Assembly: GCF_026151205.1 (NCBI RefSeq)
Contig: NC_087072.1
Coordinates: forward strand, 2,437,375 to 2,501,374
Direction of reading: 5' to 3'
Source of the DNA: Bolinopsis microptera
Lineage: Eukaryota > Ctenophora > Tentaculata > Lobata > Bolinopsidae
DNA: 64,000 nt
Part shown: positions 12,640 to 26,373 of the stretch, piece after piece
Layout: each line of letters opens with the position of its first letter
How positions within the stretch are numbered: position 1 is the stretch's first letter
The notes under the pieces: model-generated
Databases searched by the model: none
What the model was told of the DNA's origin: nothing
The model's input: the letters and a program-made list of their open reading frames with translations, nothing else
Position numbers and translations under genes: made by a program

Positions 12640-12850
12640 GCTTTAACACTCTAGCTTTAGCACTTTAGCTTTAGTACTCTAGCTTTAGCACTTTAGCTTT
12701 AGCACTTTAGCTTTAGCACTTTAGCTTTAGCACTTTAGCTTTAGCACTTTAGCTTTAGCACTTTAGCTTTAGCACTTTAGCTTTAGCACTTTAGCTTTAG
12801 CACTCTAGCTTTAGCACGTTAGCTTTAGCCCTAGCTTTAGCACTCTAGTT
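12640..12850. repeat. 14-bp minisatellite, about 14 copies
   Basis: The unit is agctttagcacttt, with edge variants (cactct, cacgtt). Confidence 0.9.
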
Positions 12851-12924
12851 GTGATACATAAACGTCTCAAACAACGTTGTATCTCCTTAAAATCCGTAAC
12901 AGCCGTAAGTTAAGGGGTACCGCG

Positions 12925-13592
12925 ACAATTGACCCCCCGACAATTGACCCCCCGACAATTGACCCCCCGACAATTGACCCCTATGTAATTACACTGGGGT
13001 CAATTGTCGCGAAATCTAGGGTTTAGTACGACAATTGACCCCCCGACAATTGACCCCCCCATGTAATTACACTGGGGTCAATTGATCGGGTTAGGGTCAG
13101 GGTCCTGGGTTAGGGTTAGGGTTAGGGTTAGGGTTAGGGTTAGGGTTAGGGTTAGGGTTAGGGTTAGGGTTAGGGTTAGGGTTAGGGTTAGGGTTAGGGT
13201 TAGGGTTAGGGTTAGGGTCCTCGGTCAGGGTTAGGGTTAGGGTTAGGGTTAGGGTTAGGGTTAGGGTTAGGGTCAGGGTCCTGGGTCAGGGTTAGGGTTA
13301 GGGTCAGGGTCAGGGTCCTGGGTCAGGGTTAGGGTTAGGGTCAGGGTCCTGGGTCAGGGTCAGGGTCAGGGTCAGGGTCAGGGTCAGGGTCAGGGTCAGG
13401 GTCAGGGTCAGGGTCAGGGTCAGGGTCAGGGTCAGGGTCAGGGTCAGGGTCAGGGTCAGGGTCAGGGTCAGGGTCAGGGTCAGGGTCAGGGTCAGCCGGG
13501 GGGTCAATTGTCGGGGGGTTCATTGTCGGGGGGTCAATTGTCGGGGGGGTCAATTGTCGGGGGGTCAATCGTCGGGGGGTCAATTGTCGCCC
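12925..13592. repeat. Interstitial telomere-type array framed by inverted 16-bp satellites
   Basis: From 12925 to about 13080, cgacaattgacccccc units and short inverted versions alternate. From 13087 to about 13340 there is mostly (TTAGGG)n. From 13340 to 13495 there is (TCAGGG)n. From 13497 to 13592 the 16-bp satellite returns in the opposite orientation (ggggggtcaattgtcg). The whole is thus roughly symmetric around the telomere-type core. Conceptual ORFs across it (PDPDPD, LTLTLT) are repeat artefacts. Confidence 0.9.
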
Positions 13593-13599
13593 ACCCAGT

Positions 13600-14885
13600 T
13601 AAGGACCAGATGTCACCCCGTGGAAACCTGTGTCTTAAAATCCGTCACACTATAAATAAATGTTTTACAGACAAATATATTTCAGATTTACAGATCCATA
13701 TTTGTTTCTCACATAGCTTATCTTATTGCTACTGCTAAAAGCTAAGATACTTTCAACACTACTATATTAATAGATTAAATATTGTGAGATATGAATATGG
13801 ATGTGTTGAACCCCCAATATTTCTCGATATTTGTCCACACGCTGTGGACCACTAACCAACTTTTTCTCAATACTGCAATCTCCGAGCCATAGACGGTATA
13901 AGTAATCATGAATTGCTCTTTTTTCGCAATGAATCAACCGTATTCAGGCTACGCAAGTTTGCAAGTTCATTCAACATAAGCAGCCATCTAGATTTCATTT
14001 CATCAAATATGATCGATCGTGTTGTTACATATTCTTAAGGAAATACGAGGGTATTGTGTACCAATATCTACCCTCCCCTCGTCTAATAGTGCAATCTTAC
14101 TGTGGGCTCAATATTAGTGGGAAATTGGCAGTCAGTCCCTACTTTCAGGTAAACGCCTTTTGTTATTCATACCACGTGATATTCGTCGATATACCGCGAT
14201 TTACCGCGATATGAGATATCTCAACCTATACTGATAGACGCAGTTTGAACATCACCAATTTAATATTTCGGTACCCTTTCCAGGCATTTATAAGCTAATA
14301 TAACAAAGATATATTGAGCATAACAAAGCTATATTGAGCAGGATATGTCAAATGGAGCTTATCTAAATATAGCATCTATTTTATAGCTCTACAATAGAGC
14401 TAGGGTCAAGTGGTCAAATGAAATCATTCTCATTATCACCCAGAATAAAGTTGTGGTCGATGCTTTGGCCTTTGATAGTCTCCTTTAGTTTTAGTTGAGT
14501 ACCGGCACCGCTTAGAGGGCCAATAAGTAATTATTCTTTCACTTTGATGAATAATTGTCTTTCCAGATCAAATCTAATTCTATTAAAAGAAAGTTATTCT
14601 AATAATATACACAGATATCGGTCATTGTCCAGCTGTAAGGTTAGACACCCTTAACAATATATAAACCAATTCGACAAATTAAATAAACCAGTAAAAAAAA
14701 TTTTACATCAGGGTACAATTTATTTTAAAAACCCATATAATAGTAATATATTGTATAATGTATATGCATCCCTTTGAAAATAAAAATCCCACAATTTAGA
14801 GTACACTTTACAGATGTTACAGATGTTACAGCATATTATATATATTATATACACTCCGTTGCAATGCTCAATTGCAACAAGCAGT
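13600..14885. other. Intergenic, no recognised gene
   Basis: The sequence is AT-rich, with no conserved coding, RNA or transposon feature that I can support. Confidence 0.4.
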
Positions 14886-14893
14886 TCAAACCC

Positions 14894-15277
14894 TTACAGC
14901 CCAGTTCCACAGCTCAGTTTTGCGACCAGATTTGACACAAAACTCCGCGAAAAGAGTTTTGAAAGGCAAAACTCCGCGAAGGCAGTTTTGTTTACAATGT
15001 ACGTTCCCACGGTTGGTATTTGCACGCAGATTTGTCATTTGCTTTGTACGCAGATTTGCGCGCGCATTATAATAATGCGTTATAATAATGAAATTTAAGT
15101 TTAACGGTAACCCACGCGAGCGCCCAGGTTAAAACTGCTTTCACGGAGTTTTGGGTCATATCAAAAATATTTCTCCGTGCGGAGAAATATTTTTGAATTT
15201 CATTTCCGGTCGCAAAAATGTGAGAAAAAATGAGAGCAAATCTGGTTGCAAAACTGAGCCGTGGAATTGCAGGGTAA
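14894..15277. mobile_element. MITE with inverted ends of about 35-40 bp
   Basis: The left part TTCCACAGCTCAGTTTTGCG.CCAGATTTG (from about 14903) is matched at 15237-15270 by its inverse CAAATCTGGTTGCAAAACTG.GCCGTGGAA. Inside are further palindromes (aaaactccgcgaa...ttttg, atttctccgtgcggagaaat). No clear target duplication or ORF is present. The two ORFs at 14814-15098 are incidental. Confidence 0.65.
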
Positions 15278-15334
15278 ACTACCCATCAAACACTCCCTGA
15301 GTATTTATGATCTAGGGAGAGTTTATCAGGTTCA

Positions 15335-15445
15335 GGTTAAAATCCCATATTGCCATATGTGACAGAATCGCATATTGCCATATGTGACAGTATCGCATAT
15401 TGCCGTACTTATGTGACAGAATCGCATATTGCCGTATGTGCATAC
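15335..15445. repeat. Short tandem repeat of about 27 bp, 3-4 copies
   Basis: Units of the form atcgcatattgccatatgtgacag, with one copy extended by a few bases. Confidence 0.85.
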
Positions 15446-18400
15446 TGAAGTTACAGAGTTTTGGTCCCTGTATCCCCTCATAGTCATAGATATTATTATT
15501 ATTACATTTTAAGTGTGTTTTTTGTTTTTTGGTGCTCGCGCTCGTGACAATAGCAGCCTTTATGCTATTAAAATATACATCCAGCGTGAGGTTTTCTCAG
15601 CTTTCTACTCTATAACGCTCAGACCAAGATTCTCGAACAATTTAAACTTAAATCTTGAATTTATGTCGTTGTAGTTGATTAAATGAGGTATTACTAATCA
15701 TATTCATGGCCTGACCATTCGCTTATATCTCTGAAACTTTTACAAATTTCACTGTAAGTGAGCATTAAAGTTACTGTCCAGCGTTAAATACTAATTGTAA
15801 TATTATGCAAGTTAGAGAATTACGGTCCTTGATCCTAAACGAACATCTGCTGGACAGTGTTCTGCAAGTCGTTGCAGTAACTTCAATAGTTTAATAACTT
15901 GATGATGGCGATCACCAACTCAATTTGGTCCCAAAACACTAACAGCCAGGGTTCTCACGTTATTAATTATCAGCCCCCATACCTGATCCGATTGAGGGGG
16001 TCTGTTAACGAACAATCCTTGTACAGCTGATACCTGTAAGTGTAGTGAGAATTAGGTCACGTGACCGCCACCACAAACTCCCCGGCCCTCCTTCTCTCTC
16101 ACAGCTCCTCGCTCTCACAGCTCCTCGCTGTCTCACCTAACTATCATTAATGTTTTGGTTACTTCTCCTGGTAAGCCGTAAATATCAGAATATTTCTCAG
16201 CGGTGAAATTTAACTTTTCTTTTGTAACTACCTGCCACCTGGGGTTTCTTCACATTTTCTATTTACTTGTTTAATATGTGTATTTATCTGTAAACTGTAA
16301 ACTGGGATACGTGTATGTGGTATGGGATCGTAAAATACTGGATTTTTAGATCAGACGAAGTTAATGATTTTCTCTTCAGTGCTACTGCTTTCCGCATTCT
16401 AATTTTCTCTTTAGTATCTAGCCGATTACCATTCAATAATGCCATATATTTGAACAGTTGGGAATTTTGTTTTTGACAAGTCAGTGTCTGTTTATTAGTT
16501 TATTCTGTATGATATAACTCCTTTTGGAGTATAACATGTAAGAAATACTTCCGATTCGGTATGCTTTTCAATACCATTTCACATATGTTTTTCTCGAATA
16601 TTCTACAACGATTCTGACAATAAATCGGAGGAAACTGTCATCGCTCATTACAGAGTTACCACCTAACACTAACAGTAGTGGATGTTGCCAGATTGTGTGC
16701 ACTGCCTCTCTCTCTATGAAGCGGGAGGGACCTCCGCCCACTGCTACTGCAAAACAACTGCTGGACGTGAGGGGTGTCTAACGAGCAATTACCCTCTCAA
16801 GTTACCTGACTGACAATAGGTTCCAGTCCCCACACATCTCACTACCAGTCTCGACCCCGCCTTGTGAGGGGCCCCCTCGTGTAAGCTCAAAACAGCCGTC
16901 AGTGATGATTGTCAGAAACTGGGTCGTTAGTCAACTGTTGTTATCATTTTATGCTCGATTTTATGATTTTATGCGAGGGACGGCCGGTCCTCAATACCTG
17001 TCTTCAATAACGTCCCTCCCCCGATATAGGACCCCGCAGGCGGGTTGTTTTGTGGAATCACTGTCATTCATGGGTGAAGTCATTACAAAGCCATTACTAA
17101 ACCATTTGGCTAAACCCCGTGCAATGTGGTGTTAGCACGTGCAATGTGGTGTTAGCACGGATTTCATTTTTACAATTCGTCAAGTTATGATATCATAGTT
17201 ATTCGTTCGTGTTCTTTAGCGATAGCAATCAAGCTTTAGGATTGTTTTTTAAATACTATAATAAGCGTATTCATGATTCCTAGACTCGACAGGTATGTGA
17301 GCTATGCAGCTCCAGTGTGACATTATAATATGGCAGGGAGATAAAAGCGGCGAGATTCCAGACCCCAGCAATCCCATCTCATTTTAAAATATAACGACTA
17401 ACGCCCTTGTGTATTAGTGAACATACAACTTACGTCACAAGCTTCAGTTAAAAAGATTCTCATTCGTGTGGGCACTTTCAAATCCTCCGAACAATGCGGC
17501 ACATTTTTGTTTTAAATCCCGACATCTTTGTTAAATTGTGTGATTATTTGAGGAGCACAATTCAACAAGATCTAGAACTGAGAAAGTAGGCATAATGCTG
17601 GCTGCCCCTAGTCCTAATAATGTTGTAGAGTCTATGTCTATTTACCTAATAATTTTCATAATTATCACGGACATAATTATTCACGGACATAATTATTTAC
17701 GCTCATGACCGCCCAAATATTTCCAAAAAATTGTAACCAATTTTTGGTGATTTTTAATAAGTGTTTTACTCTTATTCTGAACTCTAGAATGTGACTGAGG
17801 AGTGATTATATTTGTCCTAGTATACTAATAAATTATTATAGAACTCGGAGTAAAACATCTCCGAACTCAGCTACCCGTATGCCTTAATACGCCTCTGTAA
17901 TTTTCTCTATCTCAATGAAGTCCACCATTTTCTTTGATTAACTGTAATAAAATAAAGTTTGTAATACCTTGGTCGTGCTCAAACAAAGTCTTTAAATAAT
18001 GTAACTTTTAAGTTTTCTGTCGAGACATTTGCAGAAGATCTGCTCTGACCTCAGCAAACTGTACCTTTATAAATATAAATATAATGGTGTTACTCATTGT
18101 ATTATTTGTAATATTATGGTGCGGATTGTTGATATGGGCGGGGCTTACCGTTTTTATTTTATTTTATTTCTATTCAAGCTTTTCGTTCTTAGAAAATCTT
18201 TCTCATTCAGCAGCTTCATCGTTCTACCTTAAACTAAATGAGAGTGACAGTGAGAACTTTAAAAATGGTCCATGAGTGAGCTTTTCGAAATAAATGCACA
18301 TTAGAATGTGCGAGGAGTACTTATCTGTCAGTAGCCACAAGCTCGTGAGAAAGTATTATAAATATAACACCAATGGTTATTTATAGTGTCCGCTAAGGCG

Positions 18401-19930
18401 ATCGCCTTGGATATCGGTATTCTTTCATACGATTAAACAAAATGTCCAACTTCAGATCGATACTAGAACCGTTATCTTATGTAATTGTGACAAAAGGACT
18501 TTTCACACTTTTTCTTTGACGATGCCTGTCCTAATAACGATGCCATTACTGCTCAATTAACTCTCAATTAACTCTCAATTAACTGGAAAGTTATTTTATA
18601 ATGGCAAAGTCACGGCCATAGTATTGTTAACTTAGTATTAAGATACAATAGGTTCCTGTCAGTAACTGAGCAGCTATATATACTACTTAATTTAGAACCT
18701 TGTATGTTATCTTTCGTGTAGTTAAAAGTGTGCAGTTCCTAAAAGTTCAATCTTCCGGTCGAATAATTTCTGATTCTTGTACCCTGATGATGCATTCCGT
18801 CCTGTCTGTTGTGCTTTCTTTCGTTAGATAGCGGTATTTTGGCACATTATCCTGGCACGATCCGTTTAAATTTAATGCAAGTATTTCACTGGACGCGTAC
18901 TCAGTACAATTTATTTAGTTATGTAGTGGTACTCAGTACAATTTATTTAGTTATTTACTTTTAGTGCTGCTCAGTACAATTTATTTAGTTATTTACTTTT
19001 AGTGCTGCTCAGTACAATTTGGTGAGTAGTGCTCAACAAATTACGGCATACCATCGCAGTTTTGTAGTATAGATTAGATATAATAAATATGTAAACAAAA
19101 CTAATATGCATATGTATGGCCCCTTTCTTTGTGTTTGGAGGACAAATTAGTTTCCTTGGCAACAGTTTCCTTGGCTGACCCAATATCCTAAACAAAGAAC
19201 TGGCCTTGTATCCACTAATATTGACACGGTCATCCAACCTCGACTTTCAAAATCAAATCTTGTCTTTATGCGTGACAGCACTAAGCTTTTAGTAGGCACA
19301 ATAGAAATATACCGTAATTAAAGTTGTTAATTTAATGTTTGAAGTCTAGACAGTTTATGATCTGATCTGTATGCGATTTGACTTTATAAGGTGCCGTTTT
19401 GTAGGTGATTACCCCGGATAACCGGGCAGATCTCCAGCAGAACAATCCATTACGGGACAGTTAGTAAGTAACTACACTTAACCGCCACCTCACATAATAC
19501 TGCATGTCAATTCCGGCATTTTCAATTCAAGTAGCTGGTTATTTAGCTTGTTTAGCTTTCCAGTCTAATGTGTAGTGGCAAATTCAGAGATCAACTTTAA
19601 ACAATATCCAGCAGTTTCTTGTTAGAAGAGGCTTAAAGAGGATATCCGTCCTAGATGTGATAGTTCTAATTAATATATTAATATCGCCTAGCCATCGACT
19701 GCTTCAACCATGTACGGTTTACGTCCACGTACGATTATAATTCTTCAGAAAATTATTAACAAGCGTTGTCTTTCTAACTAGTAAGAGCTTTTTCTTTAGC
19801 TAAGCTCTTGCTGTGAGTCTCATTATTATTATTAAACATCATAGGTACTTCAATTCAATCACAATTTGCTGGCAGAATGTTGTACGGCTTCGCTTGTCCG
19901 GGCTACGAGCCACGAGGTGATAAGATGATG
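15446..19930. other. Intergenic, no confident gene
   Basis: Contents include an E-box palindrome gtcacgtgac near 16055 and a Cys-rich open frame of 43 codons (16682-16813). Three or four short direct repeats (ctcagtacaatttatttagttat) lie at 18897-19020. A 63-codon hydrophobic ORF at 18084 has no support. None is strong enough to call a gene. Confidence 0.4.
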
Positions 19931-19941
19931 TGTCTGCCAAA

Positions 19942-20657
19942 CAGTGGTTGCCAGGGCAGTGGTTACCAGGGCAGTGGTTACCAGGGCAGTGGTTACCAGG
20001 GCAGTGGTTACCAGGGCAGTGGTTACCAGGGCAGTGGTTACCAGGGCAGTGGTTACCAGGGCAGTGGTTACCAGGGCAGTGGTTACCAGGGCAGTGGTTA
20101 CCAGGGCAGTGGTTACCAGGGCAGTGGTTACCAGGGCAGTGGTTACCAGGGCAGTGGTTACCAGGGCAGTGGTTACCAGGGCAGTGGTTACCAGGGCAGT
20201 GGTTACCAGGGCAGTGGTTACCAGGGCAGTGGTTACCAGGGCAGTGGTTACCAGGGTAGTGGTTACCAGGGCAGTGGTTACCAGGGCAGTGATTACCAGG
20301 GCAGTGATTACCAGGGCAGTGGTTACCAGGGCAGTGGTTACCAGGGCAGTGATTAGCAGGGCAGTGGTTACCAGCTCTGTGGTTACCAGGGTAGTGGTTA
20401 CCAGGGCAGTGGTTACCAGGGCAGTGGTTACCAGGGCAGTGGTTACCAGGGCAGTGATTAGCAGGGCAGTGGTTACCAGCTCTGTGGTTACCAGCTCTGT
20501 GATTACCAGGGCAGTGTTTGCCAGGGCAGCGGTTACCAGGGCAGTGGTTACCAGGGCAGTGGTTACCAGGGCAGTGGTTACCAGGGCAGTGGTTACCAGG
20601 GCAGTGGTTACCAGGGCAGTGGTTACCAGGGCAGTGGTTACCAGGGCAGTGGTTGCC
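19942..20657. repeat. 15-bp minisatellite, about 48 copies
   Basis: The unit ggttaccagggcagt carries scattered variants (gattagcag, cagctctgt). Because 15 is a multiple of 3 and the unit lacks stops, long ORFs appear in several frames on both strands; these are not genes. Confidence 0.95.
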
Positions 20658-20782
20658 AAGCAGTACGAGAGTGGTTGTAAACTGAAGTTGAATTTGTACA
20701 ATGAGCAGCAGAGCGACACGCTGCTGCTCGCAACTGCAATGTTAGAGTTACTTCTAAGTGATTACCAATCAATCGTATCAAG

Positions 20783-22040
<1,258 letters not shown>

Positions 22041-22044
22041 CGGC

Positions 22045-22380
22045 TCTGTGGTTACAAGGGCAGTGGTTACCAGGGCAGTGGTTGCCAGGGCAGTGGTTAC
22101 CAGGGCAGTGGTTACCAGGGCAGTGGTTACCAGGGCAGTGGTTACCAGGGCAGTGGTTACCAGGGCAGTGGTTACCAGGGCAAAGGTTACCAGGGCAAAG
22201 GTTACCAGGGCAGTGGTTACCAGGGCAGTGGTTACCAGGGCAAAGGTTACCAGGGCAGTGGTTACCAGGGCAGTGGTTACCAGGGCAGTGGTTACCAGGG
22301 CAGTGGTTACCAGGGTAGTAGTTACCATGACAGTGGTTACCAGGGCAGTGGTTACCAGGGCAGTGGTTACCAGGGCGGTT
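22045..22380. repeat. Second array of the 15-bp minisatellite, about 22 copies
   Basis: The unit ggttaccagggcagt is the same, in the same orientation as the array at 19942, with a local variant ggcaaaggttacca in five copies. The two arrays share the unit but not the surrounding sequence. Confidence 0.95.
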
Positions 22381-23079
22381 AAGACTATAATCACTCAGAC
22401 GTGAAACCTGATATTGACGCCTAGAAGCAGGATTGTCGAAGTACAGAGCATTATACTTTTCATCCCAACAGATCATTTGTGCCTCAGCTCGGAGTACTCA
22501 GTGCAGTTTTAGCCTTCTTTCCAGACAAATATTTCTCAGTTGACACCTCATTCTCACGTGGTATGCTTCACTAAAAGGCGCTAAAAGAACTGCCGAATGG
22601 CCCTGAGCAGACGACAAGTGGTCTTTCATGAATTATATTGTGAGCGTTGTTGTACTGTTATTTTGTCACATTTTGACACTTTTTGTTTAGTATAGTTCAA
22701 AGCAAAATCATTGATTAAATGAACTTGACACTTAGGATATGTTCACCTGATTTACCACGGAGTTTTCATTGGTTTACTGCTCGGCCATGTGACCGTCTTC
22801 AGAGCCAACCAACATCAAGATAACAAAATTTTCTTCTGTAGTCAACTTATTAACAAATTACTCGGTCTGTGAGATACCATTCTAGGTAGGCGGCATGTCT
22901 TCGGGATTGTTTTTACTTACAGAATTCTACCCATTATAGATGCAAATCAGATTAACCAGTATATGTTATTTGAGCTTATCTTATTCTTAAGCGTAAAGAA
23001 CATATATCTTTAATCGTCTATCGTAACAGCAACTTCGTTAGTCGAAGTTTAAGTTTATGGGAAGTCTTGCGCTACTCAG
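22381..23079. other. Intergenic, no recognised gene
   Basis: AT-rich sequence. I see no exon, RNA or mobile element ends before the LINE relic that follows. Confidence 0.4.
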
Positions 23080-23980
23080 ATGGCACTCAACAAAAGACAA
23101 GATCCGACATTGTGTATTTTGATATTGATCTATCCTGGGGAGTGGGGCCTCCGGCCTCTTCTGTTTGTTCTATTTATGTTTTCTGAGGGTACAAATGTAG
23201 CATTGTATGCAGATGACACCAAAATATGGGCGGTAATCGAATGTTTTGAAGACCACCAAGGAGATATAGACAGGTTGTTTGCCTGGTCAATTGAAAACAA
23301 AACAACTTTCAACCCTTCCAAGTGTAACGTGTTATCTGTAACTCTGCCAAGAAATACGCCTTAGACAATCTTCATTTTATTGGTATAATCTCAATGAAGT
23401 CCTAATTGATAACGTGGCATCGGCCCATACTGACCTCGGTGTAGTAATGACCAACAGGTTTCTGTGGGGTACACATTGTACATTGCTCTTAATGAGGACG
23501 TGTCATTTTACTATTGATAAGCGCCAGAAGAGACAACTCTATCTGTCCATTATAAGATCAATATTTGAAAATTACTCAGTCATTTTGTGGTGTCACTGTA
23601 CAACACACCTGTCGTAGTTTGAAGTTATCTAGAAAAGGGTGGACAACAGTTTGATCATTATATAATGATGTTGTATTTCATGAGAAGCAGATAGAGCTTA
23701 AAACACTCCCAATCGGATATTAGTACTGCCATTACGCTTTTCTACAAAATAGTAAATGATTTAGTATGTATCTCTCTAGTTGTATTACTATTGTTGAGGC
23801 TGGAGCAATGAGGTTCGGCGTCAGTTGTTCAAATACTTAATACCAGCACATATTCCTGCTCTTTGATACAGAATAGTTTAAAACAGCTTCTCTAATATGG
23901 AACAGTGCTTCTGTGGAATGCATTGCCAGCTTGAGTCAGACAGATCGAAAAATTTTCCATTTTCAAAGCAAAGCTAACTA
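23080..23980 (+). pseudogene. Degenerate non-LTR (LINE) reverse transcriptase fragment
   Basis: The frame at 23080-23364 shows the RT core: a PLLFVLFMF segment, then ALYADDTKIW with the catalytic ADD, and a W.ENK..FNPSKCNV segment as in CR1/Jockey-type elements. After a stop and frame change, 23414-23617 continues with DLGVVMTN and CHFTIDKRQKRQLYLSIIRS, also typical of the C-terminal third of LINE RTs. Downstream the similarity fades among stops. Several frameshifts and stops make it non-functional. No endonuclease part or 3' tail is visible. Confidence 0.85.
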
Positions 23981-24453
23981 AATTTCGGTGGTCTTCTGAC
24001 GTATGCTGGCCTGATTAGAAATGACTATCTGGGAATATATTTACTATCTATTTTATTTACTATCTAATTCATTATATTATTTTTATTGTTGTTATGTTTT
24101 ATATATCTGTGGAGTGTAGTACTAGCAGTCTGAAGGTATCGTATACATTTTTCATTAATTTCCTTATAATTAATTAATGATTTTAAGTCTGTATTTTATG
24201 TAGGGTCGGCACCAATGTCATTATGGTTTAACCGCCGTGTTTTGATTCAGCCGAAATAGATTTACCAATGTTTTATTTACATTTTCCCACCCCAGCCGTA
24301 GTGTTGAGTTTTATTAAATATTTTCCTAGCCTTATAATAAATCATGTTGTTGCCTCATTGTAGATGTTTTGGTCTTGTGTGAATGTAATTGTAATACATT
24401 CACGTGAAATTTATTTAAATTTTTAAATTTTATAAAAATAAGGGCAACTTAAC
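23981..24453. other. Intergenic, no recognised gene
   Basis: AT-rich spacer between the LINE relic and a mariner-type MITE. No feature is supported. Confidence 0.4.
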
Positions 24454-24455
24454 TA

Positions 24456-24893
24456 CAGGGTGGGCCAAAAGTCAGTGTGCAAACGTTGGCCTTAATAGCT
24501 CAGTCACTGAGTGCCCAATTGAAATACTTCCTTCTGGTATGACTTAGTACCACCACTGGTTCGAGGAATTTGTCAACTCGAAAAATATTCGCGTTCATTT
24601 TTTTCAATTGGAGGTTCATTTTCACATTTATTTGATAGTTTGGATAGTCGGATCAAGCTAAATATTATTGACCGACACCTTAACCAATTAAGGTGTCGTG
24701 TCACGGTGTCACATAATCACCCAGTCAATTTTGTTAACGAGATACACAAAATGCTTGATAACTTCGTCATTTCTAATCCGTTTTGCCTCATGTCAGAGAA
24801 AACAATATAGGTGTTTAAATATTGAATGGGCGTGGTCTAAAATATTCGAATTTTCAAACCCAACGTTTGCACACTGACTTTTGGCCCACCCTG
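24456..24893. mobile_element. Mariner-type MITE, 438 bp, with about 36-bp perfect TIRs
   Basis: The left end CAGGGTGGGCCAAAAGTCAG continues through gtgtgcaaacgttgg. The right end at 24858-24893 is the exact inverse. TA flanks both sides (24454-24455, 24894-24895). TIRs of this form with a TA target are typical of the IS630/Tc1/mariner superfamily. The interior has no transposase, only stray ORFs. Confidence 0.9.
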
Positions 24894-25113
24894 TATATAT
24901 ACATATTTGGCCTAAGTTTGATGATCCCGAGAGTTTTCTATTCAATGAGAAAGTACAAGCAATGTACGACATCACTTATCACACATAGCATAACAAGCTT
25001 TGGCTAAGCTAAGCACAACAACACTAGCGCACAAATAAAATGGAACAAAAATTATAACGAACCTTCTCTAGAGAATGGAACTACATTTGTTAGTTTACTA
25101 ATATTATAATATA

Positions 25114-25258
25114 GTAGAGGAAGGTTTGTGAATACTGATTAGATAGAAATCCGGTTAATAATGACCGCTGATATAACGATACTACTATGATAAACTATTG
25201 TAATATCAGCTCGAACATTATTAATGAGATTTCTATCTTATCAGCATTTACAAACCCC
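25114..25258. mobile_element. Small MITE with imperfect inverted ends
   Basis: The left arm ggtttgtgaatactgattag..atagaaat..ttaataatg pairs with the right arm cattattaatgag..atttctatct.atcagcatttacaaacc. About 42 bp per arm enclose a short AT-rich loop. The superfamily is not determined. Confidence 0.7.
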
Positions 25259-25259
25259 C

Positions 25260-26340
25260 TCAACATAGGTTCGCAACTTATTTTACACTGACCAATATTA
25301 TCTACTTATTTTAGTAATATCGTCACCCATTTATTACCTGGTTTCCGAATAAAAACCAGCAAAAAGCCAGACATTCGAGTTTAAATTCTGGTGACCGCCG
25401 CAGTTAAAGAACTTAAGGGAGCGATACCTAGGCGATGATAATGGACGGGAAGTGCGTCACGATCCTACATCTACATTTCGCTATAAGTATAACACTATCT
25501 TTATCGACAAGCTCTGCCGTTTGTTCGACTTAAATGTGTGCTATATTAGACTATCGATATATTTGACAGCTTTCGGTTATTAAAGAGGCATCAATATCAA
25601 AGGTGTATAACGAATTATGTGTGGTGTATATACTATATTGCTTACAGGGTACCTTTCGTGTCCTGTTGATGCTGATTCTACTGCTATTGTTAAAAGCTTG
25701 TTGATCAATGTAATGCCTCATTTGTATTTTTATAATAGAGGCCAGATCGATTCAATGTAATGCGTAGACTCAGCCTGAAAGCTGATTTCTTAACCAAGAC
25801 TTTTTAGCTTACTCGTTTAACGCACACTCAGTATTAGCCGGAATAAACTAAGAAAATCCTCTTGTGACTTGTTCTTACACTATAACTATAACTTACTTAC
25901 GGAACTGAGAATAACATGAAATAACTGCACCAGCTAATGAATGTTAATTATGTTAATTATGTTAAGTATGTTTAGCAGCTCAACGCCACAACACACAACA
26001 ACTGCTAACTGCTAGACTGTTGACACACGTTGCATTTCTCTTCTCACGCTCGAAAGGGATATGAAACGTGTAGCAACTTACTTACTTGTACTACACCTGA
26101 TAAACTTTCAACACATCAAACATCTGTCTTTTGAACTGATGAGTGGCTTCATAACTAAAAAAGGCAGTTTAATTTTCAGTCGGGTTTTAACTCAAATCAA
26201 TAAAACTTCCAAGTTCTTTAAGTAGTAATGTTATCTCTATGTTGATGAAAATGTTGATGAATTTTATGAACACCATGGATTTGCTAGTCTCGCACAATAA
26301 ACTTCATCGAACTTGAAGGAACTCCAATCTTTTCTATCAT
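25260..26340. other. Intergenic, no recognised gene
   Basis: AT-rich sequence upstream of the small SAM-like gene. It may contain that gene's promoter and leader, but I see no TATA box or exon that I can defend. Confidence 0.35.
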
Positions 26341-26373
26341 GAGGCCATTTCTAACCGCACCGCACACAGGAGC

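Noticed and set aside
13310..13583. PDPDPD and LTLTLT repeat ORFs
   Set aside because: Reading of the TCAGGG/TTAGGG repeat.
12925..13592. True chromosome end
   Set aside because: Unique sequence and genes continue on both sides, so the telomere-type array is interstitial in this assembly.
18084..18275. 63-residue hydrophobic small membrane protein
   Set aside because: The T-rich sequence gives Leu/Phe/Val in two overlapping frames. There is no supporting context.
24490..24575. tRNA gene inside the mariner MITE
   Set aside because: A-box and B-box words are present, but neither matches fully and no cloverleaf or acceptor stem forms.
26141..26170. Second hammerhead ribozyme (actgatgag)
   Set aside because: Only the CTGATGAG word is present. 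There is no following GAAA and no stem I complement.
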